Below are positions 56,511-64,000 of a DNA stretch of 64,000 nt, in pieces. Source of the stretch: Opeltia flavorubescens (Eukaryota; Ascomycota; Lecanoromycetes; Teloschistales; Teloschistaceae); the NCBI GenBank assembly GCA_000442125.1, contig KE546984.1, positions 434,001 to 498,000 of the forward strand, in the 5' to 3' direction. Position 1 is the first letter of the stretch. Every line of letters begins with the position of its first letter. The position numbers were made by a program, and so were the translations under genes. The notes beneath the pieces are model-generated. The model was not told the origin of the DNA, made no database searches, and was given only the letters and a program-made list of their open reading frames with translations.

Positions 56511-59500
56511 CTAAAAACCCATTGCAATAGCCTCCTCACCTCCAATGCCATTCCCTTGAGTGAAACATCCATCAATAGCAAGGACCCATTCAGCCTTCTG
56601 CGTCTCACTCCGCGCCGCGAATAGCCATGTGTTCATTGCCCCGTATACAGCCCAGCAGTTGCCCCCAACCCGCTCGCTGTGAAGAAGCTTCTTCACCGGC
56701 GGATCCGTATCGATCCGTGCGTTGCGAAGATTGATAACGAAAACCTCGTCTCCTGACGGGACCGCGTAGATGTGTAGGTATGGCGGTCTTAGTTCGGCAA
56801 AGTGCCGCTGCCAACGTAATGGTTGAGAAGTCGATCGCGTCGGAGCAAGGATGTATGACGATTTCAATATAGATGGATTCTTCGGAACAAAATGTATATA
56901 CGCCTGAAGGCGGGGTGTAGATACTGAAGACGCCTGACCTGTTATGTTGTCAGGTTCCTTTGAGTCCTGAGGATGCGAAGAAATGCCGAGAGCCGTTGGA
57001 GATGCTGCCTTTGATCGCCAAAGATGTATGCATCTACCTAGAAGCTGTTCCTGTTTTTCTGAAAGTGTGGACCTGTCGATTATGGCTGCCGACAAAGGAG
57101 CTTTGACTTCACGTTGATCTAGGAAGAGCTTTGCAGCTTCGACCTCACGGGCGCGCTGTCTTCGACCTTGATCATCATAGAAATCGCGAACCAGTCCACT
57201 ACCCCTTGGTCTCCAATTAGACAATGCTTCTTGCCCTTTGACATAATCCTGTTGGCTATCTAATCTCCAGATATCCCTTGCCTTCTTTGCCGAAGAAGGT
57301 TTCAGCAGAACGGAGAATATTCCGGAAGTCGTATGCACAATCCTGATGGTCTTCCACAGCTGCTTAAACATTGACTGGGGACGAAGCCATGACCGCGGTC
57401 GAATTTGCAAATTCTGATCGAGTGAGAAGGTCATGGGTTCATCAAGACGAGACGACATAACATCAACCGAAAGCGTCATCTGAACGATGAAACCATCGGC
57501 AGTCGGTCGGTCGAGGAGGTTCGAGCCGTGAAGGCTTGAATCCCACTGCCCAACAACGGTCACTTCTTTCATACCATTACCGTTCTCTACAATTCGCGGT
57601 TCCTGGACAAGCTTAAGGGAGATGTCGGTGGATGGGCTACCAGGAAGAGGCATCGATCCCTTCGTATCGAAAAGCCTCACTTTGCCGACGCGCACTGTCC
57701 TAACCTCTTTCCATTGGAGTGATTCGCTAGAGGAATATGCCAGATTCACAACAACTTTTCGCTGCAATCCTTGCCGAAGCTGATAGGTACCAGGGTCAAT
57801 ATTGTTTGATTGCTCCACCTCGACCGAGACATATTCTCCAGCCTCAGACATCTCAAGGATCTTGACCTTCGCGAACACATCGTGTGGCTCCTGCCGAAAA
57901 TACTCGGTTTCGGGAAGTCTTGCGCCATACTCTTCCTGTGTCCGCTCGATGCGGTCTTTCTCATTGGACTCGCGTAGTTCGTCCCAGCTTAGCAGCTTGT
58001 CCATATGCATCGGCATCACTTTCGCATACACCGAGACCAGTAGAGAGGCTGAGCGCTTGCAATCCAGGGGCAAGCTCATGCTATGCACACTGTCGAATCT
58101 GATAAGATCTTCATTGAAATCTCTGATCATTTGAGTGCTGGATACTCCTCCATCCTCTCTGACTCCTGGTATCGACATCTGGGCATGTACGTCTGTCCCC
58201 TCGTGTTCTGCAAAGCCAGCCATTTTGTGCATTACAACGTTGAAATTGATCACTGAAGATGGCGCTTCCGCGGATGAGGGTTCAAGAGACAGTTTGATAA
58301 TGCCCACAGCTTCAAAAGTGTAGGTGGACAGAACTTCGATGGAGTAATCCTGCACGCGTGCTTCAAACACTGCAGCCAGAGGTACCGTAGCCTCGCCAAC
58401 CAACGAATACTGTGGCATACACGGCTCAACGAAAGGGTCATCGAGCCGGAAATGTTGTAGGTAACCAGGTCGATGCAAATATTGATGCATCTGCCGCATC
58501 GCACGCAAACGGCTTTCCATCTTGTCCACAGACCACAAGTGAATTACCTTATGTCGGTAGTCCATGACCCGGATTGCAATACAAGGCTTTCTTGCATCCT
58601 CGAGAGCCGGATCTTCGTCACCTGGTATACCAATGAGGACTAGATCATACGATGAACATGAAGCCTGCCCAATCCCCACAACGGCGAATTGGAAGGATAT
58701 ATTTTTATCCATTGCGAGGCTCATAATCTGTGCTTCTTTCAACATCGAAGCGTGTTGGAGTATCATTTCCGCAAGACGAATGGGCCTAAATCGAAGCCAC
58801 GACTCTACAACTGATCGAGCCATTACCAGCTCGCGTTCCGAGAGGTCAGTAAACCCATCTTTTGTGATCTTTGGAGATTGGTCCAGCGATACTTTTTGTA
58901 GTTTTCTGTCAAATTCTGCTCGTTGCTCCTCCAATTTGAGCTGGAAGTCTTCTTTGGCGGCTTCCAGAGCCTGCTGCATTAGCTGTTTCTCACTGTTCAG
59001 ACGATCTGCATCTTGAGTCGAAGCCTCTGCAGCCTTCAGTCGTTCCTCAAATTCTTCTTTTTGCCTCTCCATTTGATCTTCCATGTCTTCGCGAGCCGTC
59101 CGCAGTCGATCATGTTCGCTTTCGGAGCCATCGGTGCCATCCCGGGGCGGAGAGCCAGGAAACGTAAGCGCGGTATCCAGCGAAAAGTCACTCGTGGCAT
59201 TGGACATGTACTTATCACGAATCGGATAGGAGCTAATAGATTCCAGATCCTCCTCAGGACCTATCAGACGTGATTCAGGCCGACCTTTCCGAACAGCGCG
59301 CACACGCTGGACGTCATCGAAGAGAGAGTCGAGCTCGTCGTCGGTCAGATGAGAAATTTTCTGATCGGTTCCAAGTATTGCACTAGCCGCTTCTCGTCTG
59401 GCGAAAGACCAATCGGAGTCCCTCGAGGCCTTCAATGGCTGAGGTGATTCGGGTCTACTAGAGTCACCCTCGAAGTCTGAATCTGCTCGGCTGATCGCAC

Positions 59501-61361
59501 GACTGTGACTTGGTCGTGGAACAGGCGACCCAAGTTGACTAGTTGTCACTGAATGTCTCAATAAGCTTTGCTCCTTCCGCTCCGCGCGTGCTTCTTGCGG
59601 ATGGTTGAATCTAAATATATGGAAATCTCCTAGGATGATCCGATTGCCGCTGCGAAGACGTTTTGGTTCACCGACACGAAGACCATTCACCATCACGGCA
59701 GCATTCTCTTTCGGTATCAGAGTGACAAATCCATCTGCATTTTCAAAGCTGCAGTGGTCTTTGAGAATTTTCGACCCATTCAGCCGTATTTCCGTGGTCA
59801 CACTAGAGTCCTCCACATTACCAACGGTCGTGGTTCCGGGTTTGATGTTGTACACCAGGCATTCGGCCAGCAGCGGATCATCGCTAAGATTGACGAGGTG
59901 AGGCATCTTCTTGGGGGTTGAGAGTCCGACAAAGCCTTTTTCAATGCTAATACCTAGTTCTTCAAGGGCTGCCTCGCGTTCCTTGTGTATCTGCTCTGTC
60001 TTTTGCAGCTTCTCTTCCCACGTCTGATTGAGATCATCGTACAGCTTCTCGGATTGACTTAGTTGCTCTGCAATATCGGCTTTTGACACCTTCTTGATTG
60101 TGCCGTCGGCTTGCGTAATGGACACAATCTGTTGTTCCAATGGTGTTTCTGGAGCGTATTGCTCCTCAGCAACTCCACCAGCTGTCGCTCCGCTGCTCAA
60201 TTTGGACCTCAACTGAGCTAGTTCTTCTTTAAGCTCCCGTATCATACGAGCATTAGGATCTTCATTGACCACGGCATGATTTTTGATTCGTTTGGCAGAA
60301 TCTGCATATCGCAACGTGCTCAAGGTTTCCTCGAAATTGATGTCGGCAGGCGAGATTGCTGCAATCATAGCCGTCATACTATTACCACCTAGAGAATCTT
60401 TCAAAAGCCAGGTGAGGACTGAGTCACGGTATGGCACCATCGACACATTCTTTTTCTTTCCGGTCGAGAGATCGGCAAGCGCAGCAATGACGCGTCCCAA
60501 GGTAGATAGAGACCTGTTGATCTCGGCCCCTTCCTTGAGTCGTGCGCCCGTGGCTCCCGTTGACGTTGCTCGTTCTGAGCCTGCCAGGTCGACAAGGCTT
60601 ATTTTGGCCACTTTCTCGGTGTCCATTGACGTTTCTACATCATGTCTCCGCTGTGTCACGATCAAGGTGAAGACGGCGTGTGAGCGACTCGATGTGTCAT
60701 TCATACTTGTCGCTGCGACTGTTCTGGCTTTGTTTCCTTCGTCCATGAGATGCTGAATTTCGGGGAAGGACCTGACAACCAGCTTTGCAAGATCCTCAAC
60801 GTAGGGTCCCGTGGCAGGGTGTTCGCGGACTTTCAGATTGCCCTTTGTGGAAGGATTAAGGAGGTCCCTGACTCGCTCATTATAGATCTCAAGATATGAC
60901 ACCTCGACAGTATACGCGAGATTCTTGTCCTTCTGTAGCTCGGTAATTCTTTCGAACATGTTCTCGCAGATTCTTGGAATTACACCAGACTCCTCTCCAT
61001 ACCCCATCATACTGTAACTTTTTCCGGAACCCGTCTGACCATAGGCAAATATGCAATTATTGTAACCTTGAAAGGCATTGTCAAGCAACGGCGATCCCAA
61101 ATCGTTGAACAAGTTATCTTGACCGGCGAAGTGTGGATCTTTGCGATTAAATGACCAGTAGCTCCGATCAAAGGCGAAGACTTTCTGGCCGTCTGCTCCC
61201 CTTACGCCCTTTGAGCCACGGAGGCGCTCTTCTGCATCCGGAGGAGGGGTCAGGATCGTTTGGGAGTCTTTCATTTGTACGACGCATTTTGCCTTCCGAT
61301 CCAGCTCTCGACCATTGAATGGCCTCACCCTCACCACCACCTTGATATTTCCGGCGGTCAT
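56511..61361 (-). CDS. uncA: Kinesin-3 motor (UncA/KIF1-like)
   Basis: Single exon of 1616 aa, near the length of Aspergillus UncA. The frame opens at a TTG at 61373; the first ATG, 61361, gives MTAGNIKVVVRVRPFNGREL. The motor (about residues 1-370) has the P-loop GQTGSGKSYS (108-117), NDTSSRSHAVF, SLVDLAGSERA and a Lys-rich K-loop region (LSTGKKKNVSMVPYRDSVLTWLLKDSLGGNS). The neck is followed by an FHA domain (about 500-600, TTVGNVEDSSVTTEIRLNGS to NRIILGDFHIFRF). Then come coiled-coils (EHDRLRTAREDMEDQMERQKEEFEERL), a KIF1-type middle region and a C-terminal PH domain (about 1480-1600, RWQRHFAELRPPYLHIY) that binds phosphoinositides. Fungal kinesin-3 carries early endosomes to microtubule plus ends, supporting hyphal growth. 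The tail and motor look intact. Confidence 0.95.
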   Translation of the reverse strand: MTAGNIKVVVRVRPFNGRELDRKAKCVVQMKDSQTILTPPPDAEERLRGSKGVRGADGQKVFAFDRSYWSFNRKDPHFAGQDNLFNDLGSPLLDNAFQGYNNCIFAYGQTGSGKSYSMMGYGEESGVIPRICENMFERITELQKDKNLAYTVEVSYLEIYNERVRDLLNPSTKGNLKVREHPATGPYVEDLAKLVVRSFPEIQHLMDEGNKARTVAATSMNDTSSRSHAVFTLIVTQRRHDVETSMDTEKVAKISLVDLAGSERATSTGATGARLKEGAEINRSLSTLGRVIAALADLSTGKKKNVSMVPYRDSVLTWLLKDSLGGNSMTAMIAAISPADINFEETLSTLRYADSAKRIKNHAVVNEDPNARMIRELKEELAQLRSKLSSGATAGGVAEEQYAPETPLEQQIVSITQADGTIKKVSKADIAEQLSQSEKLYDDLNQTWEEKLQKTEQIHKEREAALEELGISIEKGFVGLSTPKKMPHLVNLSDDPLLAECLVYNIKPGTTTVGNVEDSSVTTEIRLNGSKILKDHCSFENADGFVTLIPKENAAVMVNGLRVGEPKRLRSGNRIILGDFHIFRFNHPQEARAERKEQSLLRHSVTTSQLGSPVPRPSHSRAISRADSDFEGDSSRPESPQPLKASRDSDWSFARREAASAILGTDQKISHLTDDELDSLFDDVQRVRAVRKGRPESRLIGPEEDLESISSYPIRDKYMSNATSDFSLDTALTFPGSPPRDGTDGSESEHDRLRTAREDMEDQMERQKEEFEERLKAAEASTQDADRLNSEKQLMQQALEAAKEDFQLKLEEQRAEFDRKLQKVSLDQSPKITKDGFTDLSERELVMARSVVESWLRFRPIRLAEMILQHASMLKEAQIMSLAMDKNISFQFAVVGIGQASCSSYDLVLIGIPGDEDPALEDARKPCIAIRVMDYRHKVIHLWSVDKMESRLRAMRQMHQYLHRPGYLQHFRLDDPFVEPCMPQYSLVGEATVPLAAVFEARVQDYSIEVLSTYTFEAVGIIKLSLEPSSAEAPSSVINFNVVMHKMAGFAEHEGTDVHAQMSIPGVREDGGVSSTQMIRDFNEDLIRFDSVHSMSLPLDCKRSASLLVSVYAKVMPMHMDKLLSWDELRESNEKDRIERTQEEYGARLPETEYFRQEPHDVFAKVKILEMSEAGEYVSVEVEQSNNIDPGTYQLRQGLQRKVVVNLAYSSSESLQWKEVRTVRVGKVRLFDTKGSMPLPGSPSTDISLKLVQEPRIVENGNGMKEVTVVGQWDSSLHGSNLLDRPTADGFIVQMTLSVDVMSSRLDEPMTFSLDQNLQIRPRSWLRPQSMFKQLWKTIRIVHTTSGIFSVLLKPSSAKKARDIWRLDSQQDYVKGQEALSNWRPRGSGLVRDFYDDQGRRQRAREVEAAKLFLDQREVKAPLSAAIIDRSTLSEKQEQLLGRCIHLWRSKAASPTALGISSHPQDSKEPDNITGQASSVSTPRLQAYIHFVPKNPSILKSSYILAPTRSTSQPLRWQRHFAELRPPYLHIYAVPSGDEVFVINLRNARIDTDPPVKKLLHSERVGGNCWAVYGAMNTWLFAARSETQKAEWVLAIDGCFTQGNGIGGEEAIAMGF

Positions 61362-61778
61362 TGTGACAGACAATAGCTTTCGGAGACTTCATCAGGAAGG
61401 ATTCGAGTGCAGGCCTTGATGGGCAACAAGCCAGATCAGGCAACAGATATTGGTTTTGTTGGTCGTCATCGCAGGGACATCATCTGATCATTTGAGCTGC
61501 AGAAATACACAGACTGCAATCGCTCACGACGCCCGTCCAATATTTACGAATCCAATTTGGACGGAACAGGGGTGAGGCCTAACAATGCGGCTGCCGCGGA
61601 CCGAGAAAGCTTGGCATGCATGTCATGATCATTGGCGTGGAGCAGGGCCGCGTACTTCAGCTGGTTTTTCAAAATTTCAAGCATGATATAGATTTCGTCA
61701 CTGCAATAAGACTTATTTGCCTTCATGAACTAATGCTTCTATTCAACTATCCACAGCACAAAGCTTTACTCTAATACA
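61362..61778. promoter_or_regulatory. Shared divergent promoter region, kinesin-3 and PX-domain gene
   Basis: 417 bp between the start codons of two genes transcribed away from each other. No clear TATA box or repeat was found. Confidence 0.5.
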
Positions 61779-64000
61779 ATGACACGACCTCCAGGACTTC
61801 AAGGCCAGGACAGCTTGACGGAATTCACCAGTGACAAGCAGCATGATGCTACAGCAAATTCTTCAGCACTTCCTACAAGGCCCAAGCCAAATGGGCAATC
61901 AGTATCCCAACAGAGCCTTCCTCCGCCTGGGCATGCATTGACTGGAAAACAAGAGCATTGTATGCCGATGATAGAATCAACTTCACGGCAATGCTGATCT
62001 GTCAGATCTGAAGAGGGAATTACTTTCTCAGCAAGTCGATTTCGAGATCACAGAGTTAGCTTCCACCACAGCACTTCAGCGCTTCGGTGCCCCCTTCCGC
62101 TCCGACTATGGCGAAGTTGCCCCAGTAGACTCCGATCTACCCATCCTACGTTTCATCTTTGTTCATCATGTCCGCAACTTTCCTTTCCTCGATCAAGCTA
62201 GGGAGAAGGAGTTTTGGCAAGACAAGCTACAAGTGGTGAGGCGTGTCGTGCTACGGCAACTCGGCTGAGCTCGAACTGATCACCGTTCAGTTTCTCGAGC
62301 TATTCGCCCAGAAGCATATATCCTCTTCCGAAGACCGTCTGGAGGAAAGCAAGAGAAGAAAGCTAGCCATCAAAGCCAAGAAGCTTGTGGAGCTGATGAT
62401 GGTCTCCGGCATTCCCACTGCCTCGGGATACGAGGAAAGAATTCGATTCTCGGAGCTGGAAGTCGTCGACAGAGGGGCGCAGGATCAAGGCCTACTGGTA
62501 AATACGCCAGAAGGAAATGCAATCAATGGATGGGATATCAATGTCGCCGGTGTCCGAACCACCTCTGTAAAAAGAACTGTACGGTATCATCAACATGCCG
62601 TAAGTGCAGAAACAAGACCCTACCTTCTTAAGCATCCAACTTAACGTGCACAGGAGTTTATTATCCGTGTCAGCAAAGCAGGCTCACCAAATCATTTCGT
62701 AGGTCGCAGGTATGGCGAATTTGTACGATTGCATAAGCGGTTACGGACAGAACTTCCTGGCAAAGTACTGGCACCACTGCCTCGGAAAAACAAAAGCTCT
62801 ACTGCATCCGCATTCCTTGGCGTTGGCGGCGACGATGATGCCTCGTCGGTTTCATCCGTATCAACTCAAAATACCGGCTTCACCCACGATGATGGCGGAT
62901 CTCTGCGTAACCTAGTGGGAATGGGCCATCGTCGAAATCCATCTTCACAGGCTGATCGCTCTTCTCCTCGACCTTCAGGTGAATACAGAAGGGAGCTCGT
63001 AACGTTGTACCGCGAAGATCAACGAGTCTCTCTACGGGCGTTCCTCCGAACATGCCTATTGAACACGCAAATCGCGGGATCGAAAGCATTTGAAGAGTTC
63101 CTTACAAGTAATCCCGTCAAGCTTAATGAAGAGGAACTAGAAGATCTTGACAGGCGAAAAGCAATGGACGAGAAAAGAGTTGAGGAGCAGAGACGATTTT
63201 ATGAAATTGCCAGACAACGAGCGAAAGAGCTGGATGTATACATGGAGAGATTCAGGAGGGACATCGTCGAAAGCAGTAAAGTGCCGATACCCGTATCACC
63301 TGTTGTCCGACGCTGATCAGTTCTTAGATGGCCTTACGAGACTGTTCAAGGAAATCAGAGAGAAAGAACGGATAGCTGACCTGACCACCGAGTACCAAAA
63401 ATTTGCAGAATGGCTTCGGATTGAGTAAGCATCAGTGGGTATTTTCCAGTTCTTGACTAACACACCAGTAGAGTTGCTGCTACAATCTATCATCTCTTCC
63501 TAGCCGAGGATAATTCACCGGAGCTCTTTGCACAGGCCAAACGTATACATTCAATGATACCCTATGTCGCGCTGAAGCAAGTCATTCGTTTCGCAAATCC
63601 AGCAATGGTCATGAGAGGTGTCCTCGACCTCTTCTTAGCACAGCCGCTCGGTGCTCGTTCACTCGCTCAACGAGTCCTCGGCATGGCACTCAATGACGGG
63701 ATCAGAGGCTTTCAGAAATCGATCGATTCCTTGGTTGCCAAGATTGACGATACTGTTTTTTGTGAAAAGCTCAAGAGATTTGTCAACGCCGATGAGGACA
63801 CTAAAAATCTCGTTAGAAGCGAAGCGATGCTTGACGGCGTTGACCTGATAGTTGCGATACTAAAATCCGAGCACATTAATCCAGAACCTACCCCAGAAGA
63901 AGTTGGGAAAGCGTTCAATGCCTATGTGGCTTGGAATAACGCTGTGGATAACGTAAGGCCTACTCAGCCCTTCATGAAGCATATGTTCTCCCTACTAACA
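61779..64000 (+). CDS. PX-domain protein with PX-associated (DUF3818-type) region, 3' cut by window edge
   Basis: Predicted exons are 61779-61959, 62006-62235, 62291-62599, 62654-63275, 63328-63424 and 63472 to the window end; all joins are in phase, and 656 residues are visible. After a polar N-terminus, a helical PX-associated region begins (YLKRELLSQQVDFEITELASTTALQRFGAPF, RFIFVHHVRNFPFLDQ, FLELFAQKHI). The PX domain follows from about residue 213 (VKRTVRYHQHAEFIIRVSKAGSPNHFVGRRYGEFVRLHKRLRTELPG, with RRYGEF as the phosphoinositide-binding Arg-Tyr), interrupted by a Ser-rich insertion. A charged helical part (EELEDLDRRKAMDEKRVEEQRRFYEIARQRAKELDVYM) and a C-terminal helical region (LFLAQPLGARSLAQRVLGMALNDGI) come next. 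This order matches the fungal PX proteins linked to lipid and endosomal traffic, including Lec1-like ones. The cargo is unknown. Confidence 0.9.

Noticed and set aside
1-64000. CRISPR array, integrated virus or intact transposon
   Set aside because: No regular spaced repeats, no reverse transcriptase, integrase or transposase motifs, and no long terminal repeats were seen on either strand.

Overview
The window is nuclear DNA of a filamentous ascomycete (Pezizomycotina). Most genes are split by introns of about 45-120 nt with GT..AG ends and CTNAC-like branch sites. Gene order is scattered on both strands, and the gene set is fungal: Rim15, Rad53, Erg26, DapB, Mpo1, a UncA-type kinesin-3 and a DUF7730 protein. 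The gene content would fit Leotiomycetes, but the sequence alone does not settle the class. I resolve 24 protein genes, two of them cut by the window edges. I find no tRNA, rRNA, CRISPR array or intact transposon. Single undetermined bases (n) lie at 15952, 21875 and 51032.

Left third (1-19.2 kb): the tail of a single-pass membrane protein, a small low-complexity conserved protein, a bZIP factor, a peroxisomal 2-hydroxyacyl-CoA lyase (C-terminal SKL), a medium-chain reductase, two fungal proteins of unknown function, a secreted NlpC/P60 hydrolase, a CorA-like two-TM protein and a small secreted protein of unknown family. This part has long intergenic gaps and looks more accessory.

Middle (21.4-45 kb): a large FHA-kinase-FHA checkpoint kinase, an L-threonine aldolase, a bHLH factor, a 3.4-kb gene-poor gap and a lineage-type repeat protein. 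Then come Mpo1 and RPB7 (divergent), dipeptidyl aminopeptidase DapB, the NAD(P)H-hydrate repair dehydratase and a DUF7730 protein.

Right third (45-64 kb): a Kelch membrane protein, Erg26-type sterol dehydrogenase, the Rim15 nutrient/quiescence kinase, kinesin-3, and a PX-domain protein running off the end. This stretch is dense with conserved housekeeping genes.

The genes are mostly unrelated in pathway; I see no biosynthetic cluster, defence island or other obvious multi-gene system. The most interesting single items are the fungal NlpC/P60 hydrolase with a full catalytic triad, the Rim15 receiver with Glu at the phospho-acceptor position, the CorA-like protein with GTN instead of GMN, an SKL ending on the hydrate dehydratase, an 11-nt internal exon, and a perfect 13-bp inverted repeat at 42799-42840. 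Intron positions were worked out by hand from reading frames and splice consensus; they are predictions.
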